Part shown: positions 56,252-64,000 of the stretch, one piece after another
How the letters are laid out: every line of letters begins with the position of its first letter
Numbering within the stretch: the stretch's first letter is position 1
Assembly (NCBI GenBank): GCA_016718385.1
Contig: JADKDK010000007.1
Span: forward strand, 186,001 to 250,000
Length of the DNA stretch: 64,000 bases
Reading direction: 5' to 3'
DNA from: Gammaproteobacteria bacterium
GTDB taxonomy: Bacteria > Pseudomonadota > Gammaproteobacteria > Pseudomonadales > UBA5518
Made by a program: the position numbers and the translations under genes
Notes under the pieces: generated by a model
What the model was told of the DNA's origin: nothing
Databases searched by the model: none
Seen by the model: the letters and a program-made list of their open reading frames with translations, nothing else

Positions 56252-56619
56252 ACGAGAACATCCATGTCACGGTGCGCTGCGAATACCGCGCCGACAGCTC
56301 CGAGCCCGCGGCTTCGCGCTACGCCTTTGCCTACCACATCACGATCAGCAACCGCAGCAACGAGCACGCGCAGCTGATCAGCCGGCACTGGATCATCACC
56401 GACGGCAACGAGCGCCGCCAGGAGGTGCGCGGCCTCGGGGTGGTCGGTGTGCAGCCACGCATCCCGCCGGGCGAATCCTACCAGTACACCAGCGGTGCGA
56501 TGCTCGAGACCGCCGTCGGCACCATGGAGGGCAGCTACCGCATGGTGCGCGACGACGGACGCGAGTTCAGCGTGCCGATTCCCGCCTTTCGCCTCGCGGT
56601 ACCGCATGCGGTCAACTGA
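56248..56619 (+). CDS. apaG: ApaG domain protein
   Basis: A 123-residue ApaG: beta-sandwich (FnIII-like) protein with AFAYHITISNRSNEHAQLISRHWIITDGNE, then RGLGVVGVQPRIPPGESYQYTSGA and MEGSYRMV, the standard family segments. Linked to Co2+/Mg2+ resistance in Salmonella, but biochemical function is not settled. The start overlaps the pyk stop and the end overlaps miaE by 14 bases, so pyk-apaG-miaE-grx form one tight unit. Confidence 0.96.
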   Translation: MNENIHVTVRCEYRADSSEPAASRYAFAYHITISNRSNEHAQLISRHWIITDGNERRQEVRGLGVVGVQPRIPPGESYQYTSGAMLETAVGTMEGSYRMVRDDGREFSVPIPAFRLAVPHAVN

Positions 56620-57250
56620 TATTGCACCGGTGCTGGAATTCCTGCGCTGCCCCACGCCGGACGCCTGGGTCGAGGCCGCGCTCACGCGCCAGGAATTGCT
56701 GCTGATCGACCACGCCAACTGCGAGAAGAAGGCCGCGAGTACCGCGCTCAACCTGATGTTCCGCTATTCCGGCGACGTGGAATTGCTCGGCGGCCTGTCG
56801 CGTCTCGCGCGCGAGGAGCTCAGGCATTTCGAGCAGGTGCTGAAGCTGATGCGCGAGCGCGGCATCGCGTACCGTCGCATCGACGCGGCGCGTTATGCGC
56901 AGGGCCTGCGCGAGCTGGTGCGCACCCACGAGCCGGCGCGGCTCGTGGACACGCTGATCGCCGGCGCGTTCATCGAGGCGCGTTCGTGCGAGCGCTTCGC
57001 GCGGCTGGCGCCGCATCTCGACGCGGAGCTCGCGCACTTCTACCGCTCGCTGCTGCGCTCGGAGTCGCGCCACTTCCGCGATTACCTCGCCGCGGCGCGC
57101 AAGGCCGCCGATGGCGCCGACATCGAGGCGCGCATCGATCTGTTCGCCGAGCGCGAGCGCCAGCTGATCGAGATGGAGGACACGCAGTTCCGCTTCCACA
57201 GCGGCCCGCCGGCGCCGGGCGCGTCGTACCCGGAGGCGGCCGATGCCTGA
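56606..57250 (+). CDS. miaE: tRNA 2-methylthio-N6-isopentenyladenosine(37) hydroxylase MiaE
   Basis: A 214-residue ferritin-like di-iron monooxygenase. Metal ligands are seen as E in LLLIDHANCEKKAAS and the E-x2-H of EELRHFEQVLKLM, then a second set in AGAFIEARSCERF and LRSESRHFRDYL. MiaE hydroxylates ms2i6A37 of tRNA. ATG at 56606 lies inside apaG, giving a 14-base overlap. The 3' end overlaps the glutaredoxin-like gene. Confidence 0.94.
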   Translation: MRSTDIAPVLEFLRCPTPDAWVEAALTRQELLLIDHANCEKKAASTALNLMFRYSGDVELLGGLSRLAREELRHFEQVLKLMRERGIAYRRIDAARYAQGLRELVRTHEPARLVDTLIAGAFIEARSCERFARLAPHLDAELAHFYRSLLRSESRHFRDYLAAARKAADGADIEARIDLFAERERQLIEMEDTQFRFHSGPPAPGASYPEAADA

Positions 57251-57605
57251 GCGCGGGCCTGCGCCCCGCCGCGCCGCCCTCTTCGGCGCGCTGCTGCTCG
57301 CGCTGTCCGGCGCCGTCGTCCTGCCCGCCGTGGTGCCGGCGGCCGACGAAGCCCCGGCAGCCGTTGTCGGTGCGCCGCGCGTGGAGATCTTCACCACGCC
57401 CTCCTGCCCCTTTTGCAAGGCGCTGCGCGTCTACCTCGAGGCGCGTGGCATCGCCTACATCGAGCACAACGTGAATGCCACCGAGGAAACGCGCGCGGCC
57501 TTCTACGCCAGTGGCGCGCAGGGCGTACCCGTGGTCATGATCGGCGAGCGTGTGATCGAGGGTTTCAACCCGGTCGCCATCGAGGCCGCGCTGAAGGCAC
57601 CGTAG
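57243..57605 (+). CDS. Exported glutaredoxin-like protein
   Basis: A 120-residue protein with an N-terminal signal or anchor (about 8-33, RRAALFGALLLALSGAVVLP) and a glutaredoxin domain with CPFC at 55-58, the cis-Pro turn GVPVVMIG and a C-terminal GFNP. A dithiol CPFC glutaredoxin with a signal sequence suggests a periplasmic or membrane-attached thiol exchanger, unusual for glutaredoxins. It overlaps miaE by 8 bases. Its TAG stop is the TAG of the GTAG in REP family B. Confidence 0.9.
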   Translation: MPERGPAPRRAALFGALLLALSGAVVLPAVVPAADEAPAAVVGAPRVEIFTTPSCPFCKALRVYLEARGIAYIEHNVNATEETRAAFYASGAQGVPVVMIGERVIEGFNPVAIEAALKAP

Positions 57606-57695
57606 GTCGCCATTCATGGCGACAAAACTGTAGGTCGCCATTCATGGCGACATGGGCCGCGATCACCGCTGCTGTCGCCATGAATGGCGACCCAC
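57602..57695. repeat. REP family B, two direct and one inverted copy
   Basis: Copies at 57602-57623 and 57630-57651 each consist of GTAG plus hairpin GTCGCCAT-TC-ATGGCGAC. A third copy (57674-57695) is inverted and has GTGG as its tetranucleotide. The set lies between the convergent grx and trkH genes. The TAG of the first GTAG is the stop codon of the glutaredoxin-like gene. Family B shares layout and tetranucleotides with family A but has a different stem. Confidence 0.9.
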
Positions 57696-57698
57696 GGG

Positions 57699-59231
57699 TC
57701 AATAGCGCCAGTAGCTGCGCGACAGGATCACGAGCACCGGCAGCACCTCGAGGCGCCCCCAGATCATGGCAAGGGACATGAGCCACTTCGCCGCGTCGTT
57801 GATCCCGCCGAAACCGCCGCCGGTCTCGCCGTAGCCGATGCCCATGTTGTTCAGACAACCCGCGGTGGTGGCGAAGGCGCTGACCGGATCGAGCCCCGTG
57901 AAACAGAGCAGCAGCGTGAAGACGCCGGCGCTGATCATGTAAAGGCTGACGAAGGTGACCACCGCCTGTACCGCCGTGTCCGGCACGCTGCGGCGGTGCA
58001 GGCGGACCGAGAGCTGCGCGTTGGGGTGGATCAGCTGCATGATCTCGCGCTTGACCTCGCGCACCAGCAGCAGGACGCGCATCGACTTGATCGCGCCCGA
58101 GGTGGAGCCGACGCAGCCGCCGAAGAAACTCGACACGATCAGCAGCATACACACCGCGGCGGGCCAGCCGCCGGGGTAGCCCACGGTGTTGATTCCATTG
58201 CCGGTGAACACCGAGGCGGCCTGGAAGAAACCGTGATAGGCGGCTTCCCAGGGCGCGAAGGTGCCCGATAGCCAGAGCGTCACCACCGTGATCGCGGCGA
58301 CGACGCCGAACACTTTCAGAAAGAACTTGAACTCCAGATCGACCAGCCACGGCCGGATGCTGCGTGTCTGGATCATGCGGAAATACAGCGCGAAGTTGGC
58401 CGCGGCCAGCAGCGAGAACACGCCGCCGACGATCTCCACCGCGGCGCTGTCGTACAGGCCCAGGCTGGCGTCGTGGGTAGAGAAGCCGCCCAGCGACATT
58501 GTCGCCATGCTGTAACACACCGCGTCGAACCAGGGCACGCCGGCCAGGTGGTAGGCCAGCGCGCAGATCAGCGTGATCGCCGAGTAGATCAGCCACAGGC
58601 TCTTGGCGGTGTCGGCGAGCCGCGGCGTCATGCGGTCTTCCTTCATCGGGCCGGGCGTCTCCGACTGGTACAGCTTGGCGCCGCCCACGCCCAGGTAGGG
58701 CAGCAGCGCCATGGCGAGCACCACGATGCCCAGGCCGCCGAGGAAGTTCAGCTGCGCGCGGTAGTAGATGATGCTGCGCGGCTGCGCATCGAGGCCGCTC
58801 AGCACCGAGGCGCCGGTGGTGGTGATGCCCGAGACAGACTCGAACATGGCATCGACGAAGCGCATGTGGACGCCGGTGTCGATGACGAAGGGCACGGCGC
58901 CGCAGGCCGCGAACACCACCCAGAACAGCACCACCACCAGGAAACCGTCGCGTTGGCGCAGCGGCGTGGATTTCTGGCGCGTTGCCAGCAGGCCGCCTAC
59001 CCCCGTGCCGACCAGCAGCAGCATGGCATTGATGTAGGTGTGCACCTGCGTGGCTTCGCCGAACTGCATGGCCACCAGCACCGGCGGGATCAGCGAGACG
59101 CTGAACAGCAACACCAGCACGCTGCACATGCGGATGCCGGTCGGGATGCGCCCGGTCATGAATCCGGGCCGTGTGCGGGCATGGGGGTGGGCGCTGCCGG
59201 TGGCGGCGAGCCCGGTGTTCGCGTCGGGCAT
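57699..59231 (-). CDS. trkH: TrkH-family potassium uptake protein
   Basis: A 510-residue K+ channel-like transporter subunit with four pore repeats. The filter regions are seen as SGITTTGASVL, MATMSLGGFSTHD, FTGNGINTVGYP and CLNNMGIGYGETGG, each with the conserved Gly. It works in the inner membrane with the regulatory TrkA, which is not in this window. ATG at 59231 is chosen, and the upstream extension is Arg/Pro-rich. No neighbour suggests an operon. Confidence 0.95.
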   Translation of the reverse strand: MPDANTGLAATGSAHPHARTRPGFMTGRIPTGIRMCSVLVLLFSVSLIPPVLVAMQFGEATQVHTYINAMLLLVGTGVGGLLATRQKSTPLRQRDGFLVVVLFWVVFAACGAVPFVIDTGVHMRFVDAMFESVSGITTTGASVLSGLDAQPRSIIYYRAQLNFLGGLGIVVLAMALLPYLGVGGAKLYQSETPGPMKEDRMTPRLADTAKSLWLIYSAITLICALAYHLAGVPWFDAVCYSMATMSLGGFSTHDASLGLYDSAAVEIVGGVFSLLAAANFALYFRMIQTRSIRPWLVDLEFKFFLKVFGVVAAITVVTLWLSGTFAPWEAAYHGFFQAASVFTGNGINTVGYPGGWPAAVCMLLIVSSFFGGCVGSTSGAIKSMRVLLLVREVKREIMQLIHPNAQLSVRLHRRSVPDTAVQAVVTFVSLYMISAGVFTLLLCFTGLDPVSAFATTAGCLNNMGIGYGETGGGFGGINDAAKWLMSLAMIWGRLEVLPVLVILSRSYWRY

Positions 59232-59302
59232 CGGGCACCTGCGATCGGGTTGACGCGCGCATTCTGTGGCCGCGCGCGGCACCGATCAATACGCCCGCGG
59301 GG

Positions 59303-60445
59303 TTATGTCCCGATGCCGTAGTCCCGGCTGCGCTCGCGCGACGCCGCCACCCCCAGCGCATCGCCGCCGGTGGCCGGCGCCCGGGCCGTCGCGCCGTCGG
59401 GATACACGCTGAACAGTTGCAGCCTCAGGCGCAGCCGCGCGCCGGGCACGAAGAGCGCGGTGTCGTGGTGCAGGTGCGGCAGTTCCACCGACAGCGTCGC
59501 GCCGCCCTCGTCCACGCGCGCCTCGGCGCGCACCAGGGCACCGGTGCGCTGCACCGCGCTCACCGTGACGCCGATGCCGTGCCCGCCCTCCTCGGCCACG
59601 CGCAGGTCCGCCGGCCGCACGTAGACCGCCAGCGGGCCGGCGGGGTGGATCTGCGAGGTCTGCAGCGCCCGGTCGGCGCCGGCGATGTGCAGCGCGCGTC
59701 CCTCGGCCGTGGCCGGCAGGATATTGGTGTTGCCGAGGAACTCGAACACGAAAGGCGAGGCGGGGTACTCGTAGACCTCGTTCACGCTGCCGGCCTGCTC
59801 GATGCGGCCCTGGTTCATGATCACCACGCGGTCGGCCAGCTCGAGCGCCTCCTCCTGGTCGTGGGTCACGAAAACCGTGGTGGTGCCGATGCGCTGGTGC
59901 AGTTCGCGCAGCCAGCGCCGCAGTTCCTTGCGCACCTTGGCGTCGAGCGCGCCGAAGGGCTCGTCAAGCAGCAGCACGCGCGGCTCGATGGCCAGCGCGC
60001 GCGCCAGCGCCACGCGCTGGCGCTGGCCGCCCGAGAGCTGGTGCGGGTAACGGTCGCCGAGGCCGCCGAGCTGCACCAGCTCCAGCAGTTCCGCGGCGCG
60101 CGCCTCGATCGTGGCAGGTGCGGGGCGCGTGCGGCGCGGACGCATGCGCAGCCCGAAGCTCACGTTGTCGCGCACCGTCATGTGCTTGAACAGCGCGTAG
60201 TGCTGGAACACGAAGCCGACGTTGCGCTCGCGCACCGCGCGCGCGGCCATGTCCTCGGCGCCGAAGAGCACGCGCCCGGCATCGGCGAACTCGAGTCCCG
60301 CGATGATGCGCAGCAGCGTGGTCTTGCCGCTGCCCGAGGGGCCGAGCAACGCGATCAGCTCGCCGTCGGCGATGTCGAGATCGACACCGTTCAGCGCCCG
60401 GAAGCCGGCGAAATGCTTGCTGATGTCCTGGATGCGGATTTCCAT
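59303..60445 (-). CDS. cysA: Sulfate/thiosulfate ABC transporter ATPase CysA
   Basis: A 380-residue ABC ATPase with CysA N-terminus (MEIRIQDISKHFAGFRALNGVDLDI), Walker A GPSGSGKTT at 35-43, signature LSGGQ at 137-141, LLLDEPFGALD and a C-terminal TOBE-like regulatory domain (about 270-355, VYVRPADLRV). It powers sulfate/thiosulfate import with CysT and CysW. Last gene of the operon, 12 bases after cysW. Confidence 0.96.
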   Translation of the reverse strand: MEIRIQDISKHFAGFRALNGVDLDIADGELIALLGPSGSGKTTLLRIIAGLEFADAGRVLFGAEDMAARAVRERNVGFVFQHYALFKHMTVRDNVSFGLRMRPRRTRPAPATIEARAAELLELVQLGGLGDRYPHQLSGGQRQRVALARALAIEPRVLLLDEPFGALDAKVRKELRRWLRELHQRIGTTTVFVTHDQEEALELADRVVIMNQGRIEQAGSVNEVYEYPASPFVFEFLGNTNILPATAEGRALHIAGADRALQTSQIHPAGPLAVYVRPADLRVAEEGGHGIGVTVSAVQRTGALVRAEARVDEGGATLSVELPHLHHDTALFVPGARLRLRLQLFSVYPDGATARAPATGGDALGVAASRERSRDYGIGT

Positions 60446-60457
60446 GGTTCGGGTGCC

Positions 60458-61339
60458 TCAGTGACCGTGTGAGCGTGCGAGGTCCGCGCCGTGGCGGGCC
60501 TCGAGGAAGGATTTGAGCGCCAGCGTGAGCAGCGCCAGCAGGGCCAGCAGCGATGCGACGGCGAAGGCCGCGGCGAAGTTGTACTCGTTGTAGAGGATCT
60601 CGACATGCAGTGGCATCGTGTTGGTCTCGCCGCGGATGTGCCCCGAGACCACGCTCACGGCGCCGAACTCGCCCATCGCGCGCGCGTTGCAGAGCAGCAC
60701 ACCGTAGAGCAGGCCCCAGCGCACGTTCGGCAGCGTCACGTGCCGGAACGTCTGCCAGCCGCTCGCGCCCAGCGACAGCGCGACCTGCTCGCTGTCGGTG
60801 CCCTGCTCCTGCATCAGCGGGATCAGTTCGCGCGCGACGAAGGGAAAGGTCACGAAGATCGTCGCCAGCACGATGCCCGGCACCGCGAAGACGATCTGCA
60901 GGTCCACGCTGTCGATCAGCGGCCGGGCCCAGCCCGAGGCGCCGAACATCAGCACGTAGATCAGGCCCGCCACCACCGGCGAGACCGAGAACGGCAGGTC
61001 GATCAGCGTGGTCAGGAAGGTCTTGCCGCGGAACTCGAACTTCGCGATCGCCCACGCCGCCGCGACGCCGAACACCAGGTTCGCCGGCACCGCGATCGCG
61101 GCAGCGATGAGCGTGAGTCGTATCGCGGCCAGCGCATCGGGATCGGTCAGTGCCTCGACGTAGGTGCCCAGCCCGTTGCGCAGCGCCTCGGTGAATACCG
61201 ACACCAGTGGCAGCAACAGGAAGGCCGCGAGGAAGGCGAGCGCGAGCGCAATCAGCGCGCGGCGCACCCACGGGGCCTCGGTGACGGCCGAGCGCTGCGC
61301 TGGCGCGGTGCCGGCCTTGATCGTCACGGTGGTGTTCAT
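60458..61339 (-). CDS. cysW: Sulfate ABC transporter permease CysW
   Basis: A 293-residue permease with six membrane helices and the BPD-transporter EAA loop (LGASGWQTFRHVTLPNV). The family C-terminal part MGEFGAVSVVSGHIRGETNTMPLHVEILYNEYN is diagnostic for CysW. With CysT it forms the sulfate channel. It starts 1 base after the cysT stop. Confidence 0.96.
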   Translation of the reverse strand: MNTTVTIKAGTAPAQRSAVTEAPWVRRALIALALAFLAAFLLLPLVSVFTEALRNGLGTYVEALTDPDALAAIRLTLIAAAIAVPANLVFGVAAAWAIAKFEFRGKTFLTTLIDLPFSVSPVVAGLIYVLMFGASGWARPLIDSVDLQIVFAVPGIVLATIFVTFPFVARELIPLMQEQGTDSEQVALSLGASGWQTFRHVTLPNVRWGLLYGVLLCNARAMGEFGAVSVVSGHIRGETNTMPLHVEILYNEYNFAAAFAVASLLALLALLTLALKSFLEARHGADLARSHGH

Positions 61340-61340
61340 C

Positions 61341-62237
61341 TCAGCTCTCCTTGATCACGGCGGCCGCCGGGCGGCGGCTGCGGTGGCGGTTGGACCAGGA
61401 CTGCAGCGCGTTGATCGCCAGCAGCATCGCGAAGGAGATCACGAGCATCGTGGCGGCGACCGTGGTGGCGCCGGCGTAGTTGAACTCCTCGAGCCGGATC
61501 ACGATCAGCAACGGCGCGATCTCGGAGACGAACGGGATGTTGCCGGCGATGAAGATCACCGAGCCGTACTCCCCGACGCCGCGCGCGAAGGCGAGCGCGA
61601 AACCGGTGAGCAGCGCGGGCAGGATGCTCGGCAGGATCACGCGCGTGATCGTCTGCCGGCGCGTGGCGCCCAGCGAAGCCGCGGCCTCCTCGAGCTCCTG
61701 CTCGGCATCGCGCAGCACCGGCTCCACGGTGCGCACCACGAACGGCAGGCCGATGAAGGTCAGCGCCACCACGATGCCGAGCGGCGCGTACGCCACCTTC
61801 ACGCCCAGCGGCTCGAGCCAGCTGCCGATCCAGCCGTTGCCGGCGTACAGCGCGGTGAGCGCGATGCCGGCCACCGCCGTGGGCAGCGCGAACGGCAGGT
61901 CGATCGCGGCGTCGAACAGGCGCTTGCCCGGGAACTCGTAGCGCACGAACACCCAGGCGATCAGCAGGCCGAACACGGCGTTCAGCGCCGCCGCGAGCAG
62001 CGCCGTGCCGAAGGAGAGTTCCAGCGCCGCGATCACGCGTTCCGAGCTCACGATCCGCCAGATCTCGGCCGGGCCCAGCGTCGCGGCCTTGAAGAACACG
62101 CCCGCGAGCGGGATCAGCACGATCAGCCCGAGCCAGAACAGCGTGTAGCCCAGCGCGAGCCGGAAGCCCGGGATCGGGGAGCGCAGTGTGCCGCTGCTCC
62201 GGGAAGGGTTGCGCGTATCGACGGCGCTAATGCTCAC
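61341..62237 (-). CDS. cysT: Sulfate ABC transporter permease CysT (CysU)
   Basis: A 298-residue permease with six helices, EAA loop (LGATRRQTITRVILPSILPAL) and the CysT hallmarks DLPFALPTAVAGIALTALY and GEYGSVIFIAGNIPF. GTG at 62237 is chosen because AGGAGAAG lies just upstream and the earlier part of the open frame is Ser/Arg-rich noise. It begins 13 bases after the sulfate-binding protein gene. Confidence 0.95.
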   Translation of the reverse strand: MSISAVDTRNPSRSSGTLRSPIPGFRLALGYTLFWLGLIVLIPLAGVFFKAATLGPAEIWRIVSSERVIAALELSFGTALLAAALNAVFGLLIAWVFVRYEFPGKRLFDAAIDLPFALPTAVAGIALTALYAGNGWIGSWLEPLGVKVAYAPLGIVVALTFIGLPFVVRTVEPVLRDAEQELEEAAASLGATRRQTITRVILPSILPALLTGFALAFARGVGEYGSVIFIAGNIPFVSEIAPLLIVIRLEEFNYAGATTVAATMLVISFAMLLAINALQSWSNRHRSRRPAAAVIKES

Positions 62238-62250
62238 GGGCCTTCTCCTC

Positions 62251-63249
62251 TCAACGGTTCGCGAAGATCTGGTCGAAGATGCCGCCGTCGGCGAAGTGCT
62301 CCTGCTGCACCTTGGGCCAGCCGCCGAAGTCGGCATCGATCGTCACGAGCTCGAGCTTCGGGAAGCGCGCGAGGTCGGCCGGATCGGCGTGCTCGGGCGC
62401 GCTCGGGCGGTAGTAGTGCTTCGCGGCGAGGCGCTGGCCCTCGGGCGAGTACAGGTAGTCGAGGTAGGCGGACGCCACCTTCAGCGTGCCGTGCTTGCGC
62501 GCGTACTGGTTCACGGTGGTGACGGGCGGCTCGGCCAGTATCGACAGCGAGGGCACGACGATCTCGAAGTCGTCCTTGCCGAGTTCGTTCACCGCGAGGA
62601 AGGCCTCGTTTTCCCACGCCAGCAGCACGTCGCCGATGCCGCGCTGCACGAAGGTCGTGGTCGAGCCGCGCGCGCCGGTGTCCAGCACCGGGGTGTTGCG
62701 GAACAGCTTCGCCACGAAGTCGCGCGCGGCCTGCTCGCCACCGTACTTCTTCGCGGCGAAGGCCCAGGCGGCCACGTAGTTCCAGCGCGCACCGCCCGAG
62801 GTCTTCGGATTCGGCGTCACGACGGTGATGCCCGGCTTCACGATGTCGTCCCAGTCCTTGATCTGTTTCGGATTGCCCTTGCGCACCAGGAACACGATGG
62901 TCGAGGTATAGGGCGAGCTGTTGTGCGCGCGGCTCTTCTGCCAGTCGGCCGGCAGCAGGCCCTTGGCGGCGACCGCGTCGATGTCGGCGGCGAGCGCCAG
63001 CGTCACCACGTCGGCCTCGAGGCCGTCGGTCACGGCGCGGGCCTGCTTGCCCGAGCCGCCGTGCGACTGCTTGATGGTGACGGTGTCGCCGGTCTCCTTC
63101 TGCCAGTGCGCGGCGAACGCGGCGTTGTAGTCCTCGTAGAGCTCGCGCGTGGGGTCGTAGGAGACGTTCAGCAGTTCGACGTTCGCGGCCGATGCGGCGC
63201 CGGTGCCGAGCGCGAGTGCCAGGGAAAGGATTCGGAAGGTGCGTTTCAT
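62251..63249 (-). CDS. sbp: Periplasmic sulfate-binding protein
   Basis: A 332-residue binding protein with signal peptide (1-21, ending GAASA) and the family pattern LLNVSYDPTRELYEDYNAAF, KQSHGGSGKQARAV, DDIVKPGITVVTPNPKTSGGARWNYVAAW and FVQRGIGDVLLAWENEA. It delivers sulfate (or thiosulfate) to CysTWA. Start overlaps nothing; it follows the porin gene by 29 bases and precedes cysT by 13, so the five genes read as one unit. Confidence 0.96.
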   Translation of the reverse strand: MKRTFRILSLALALGTGAASAANVELLNVSYDPTRELYEDYNAAFAAHWQKETGDTVTIKQSHGGSGKQARAVTDGLEADVVTLALAADIDAVAAKGLLPADWQKSRAHNSSPYTSTIVFLVRKGNPKQIKDWDDIVKPGITVVTPNPKTSGGARWNYVAAWAFAAKKYGGEQAARDFVAKLFRNTPVLDTGARGSTTTFVQRGIGDVLLAWENEAFLAVNELGKDDFEIVVPSLSILAEPPVTTVNQYARKHGTLKVASAYLDYLYSPEGQRLAAKHYYRPSAPEHADPADLARFPKLELVTIDADFGGWPKVQQEHFADGGIFDQIFANR

Positions 63250-63278
63250 GTCATGTGCTCCAGGGTGGTGTCGTGTGT

Positions 63279-64000
63279 TCAGTAGTTGAGGTGCAGGCGC
63301 GTGAAGAGCGCCTCTTCGTCGTCGCGGTCACCGCCGTTGGCGGCACCGCCGTCAAACTGCGTGATGGTGTAGTTCGTGAAGGCCTTGAGGTTCGGCGTGA
63401 TCGTCCAGTTGAGTCCCACCGCCCACACGTCGGCGCTCTCGACCGATCGGCTCGCGTCGGCGAACGCCAGGTCGAAGGCCGCGTCGTCGATGTCGAGCGT
63501 GGAGTAGCGCAGCGCCAGCTCCCAGGCGCCGCCCGGGCGCGTGGGCTTGATGCCCTTGAAGCCCTGGTCCTCGCCGGTGATCGACCACACCGCGGTGATC
63601 TGCGCGGCCTCGTTGGTGAACTCCTCGGTGCGGCCGCCGAAGCCGACTTCCTGCGCCGACTCGATGTACTCGGCCATCACGCCGAAGGGGCCCACGTAGG
63701 CGTAGGCCTGCGGCGTGATGCGGGAGTGGTCGCCGTCGGCGGTGGCGGTGGCGACGTAGTTGAAGATCGTCGTCTGCGCCGGGCTGCGGTAGCGTGGCAG
63801 GAACGCCTGGGCATTGTTCGGGGATGCGGCACGGGTGTCGTTCTTGCTGAACTTCTCGCCGTGGCTGCCTGCCACGCCGAAGCCGATGCCCGGAACGGGC
63901 TCGAAGAACACGCGCGCATTGAGCTCCTGTTCGCCGTCGAAGTCGGCGTTGGTGGCGTCGCGCCCGTCGGGGGTGCCGTTGGTCACCGCGAACTCGAAGC
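63279..64000 (-). CDS. Phosphate-selective-porin (OprP/OprO)-like outer-membrane porin, C-terminal part
   Basis: About 240 codons of the C-terminal part of a beta-barrel porin of the OprO/OprP type are visible. The 5' end lies beyond the window. Amphipathic beta-strand pattern with GGAWELALRYSTLDIDDAAF, SADVWAVGLNWTITPNLKAF and a terminal aromatic residue (RLHLNY) for BAM recognition. Placed upstream of sbp-cysTWA in the same direction, it may serve sulfate or sulfonate rather than phosphate. That is inference from context only. Confidence 0.85.
   Translation of the reverse strand, partial: FEFAVTNGTPDGRDATNADFDGEQELNARVFFEPVPGIGFGVAGSHGEKFSKNDTRAASPNNAQAFLPRYRSPAQTTIFNYVATATADGDHSRITPQAYAYVGPFGVMAEYIESAQEVGFGGRTEEFTNEAAQITAVWSITGEDQGFKGIKPTRPGGAWELALRYSTLDIDDAAFDLAFADASRSVESADVWAVGLNWTITPNLKAFTNYTITQFDGGAANGGDRDDEEALFTRLHLNY

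Overview
This is a GC-rich, densely coded chromosomal segment that reads as a gammaproteobacterium. The evidence is an ordinary housekeeping backbone in the right half (pyruvate kinase, apaG, miaE, radA, trkH, a sulfate ABC operon) and short palindromic REP-type repeats between genes there. The left ~33 kb is accessory DNA, rich in insertion sequences and broken genes. I saw no rRNA, tRNA, CRISPR array or phage structural genes.

0-24 kb: exchange zone. Three related LysR regulators lie within 24 kb, and two of them are broken. A minus-strand gene train encodes a TetR regulator, a small membrane protein, an HlyD-type adaptor, a double ABC ATPase, two ABC-2 permeases and a NodT-type outer-membrane lipoprotein, so a complete YbhGFSR-like export system. 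An IS21-family element (6330-9713, 5-bp target duplication) cuts this train inside the nodT stop region. Removing it in silico joins nodT to a DUF2892 / metallo-beta-lactamase ribonuclease / LOG / LpxR-like train with a 20-nt gap. An IS3-family element (17855-19317) abuts an IS91-family transposase that is cut exactly at its HUH motif. Fragments of a BaiN-type flavoprotein, a sterol desaturase, uroporphyrinogen-III methyltransferase and a LysR gene follow. A CopG/ParE-type toxin-antitoxin pair with a clear operator palindrome, but a frameshifted toxin, closes the zone.

24.9-33 kb: neutral-lipid island. Four wax-ester synthase/diacylglycerol acyltransferase (WS/DGAT) paralogues and an alpha/beta hydrolase are packed together, with remnants of a helicase, a transposase and a short-chain dehydrogenase between them. 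One paralogue has an in-frame amber codon and another a C-terminal frameshift. A fasciclin-domain protein and a large subtilisin-like protease follow.

37-64 kb: conserved backbone. It holds a luciferase-type oxidoreductase divergent from a molybdopterin oxidoreductase, an isoprenylcysteine methyltransferase-like protein, a GST and a diguanylate cyclase. A putative envelope-lipid block (DAG kinase, membrane protein, ELM1 family, lysophospholipid-type acyltransferase, MsbA-like ABC exporter) comes next. Then come a Cys-rich PAS-like LuxR regulator, a DnaT-like triple-repeat protein with a P-like partner, radA, pyk-apaG-miaE-grx, trkH and a porin-sbp-cysT-cysW-cysA operon that runs off the window. 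Two REP families, both with a GTAG (or GTGG) tetranucleotide before the hairpin, sit at gene ends here and provide stop codons for several genes.

Several genes between 21 and 35 kb carry single-base indels, nearly all in short G or C runs. Some may be sequencing errors rather than true pseudogenes.
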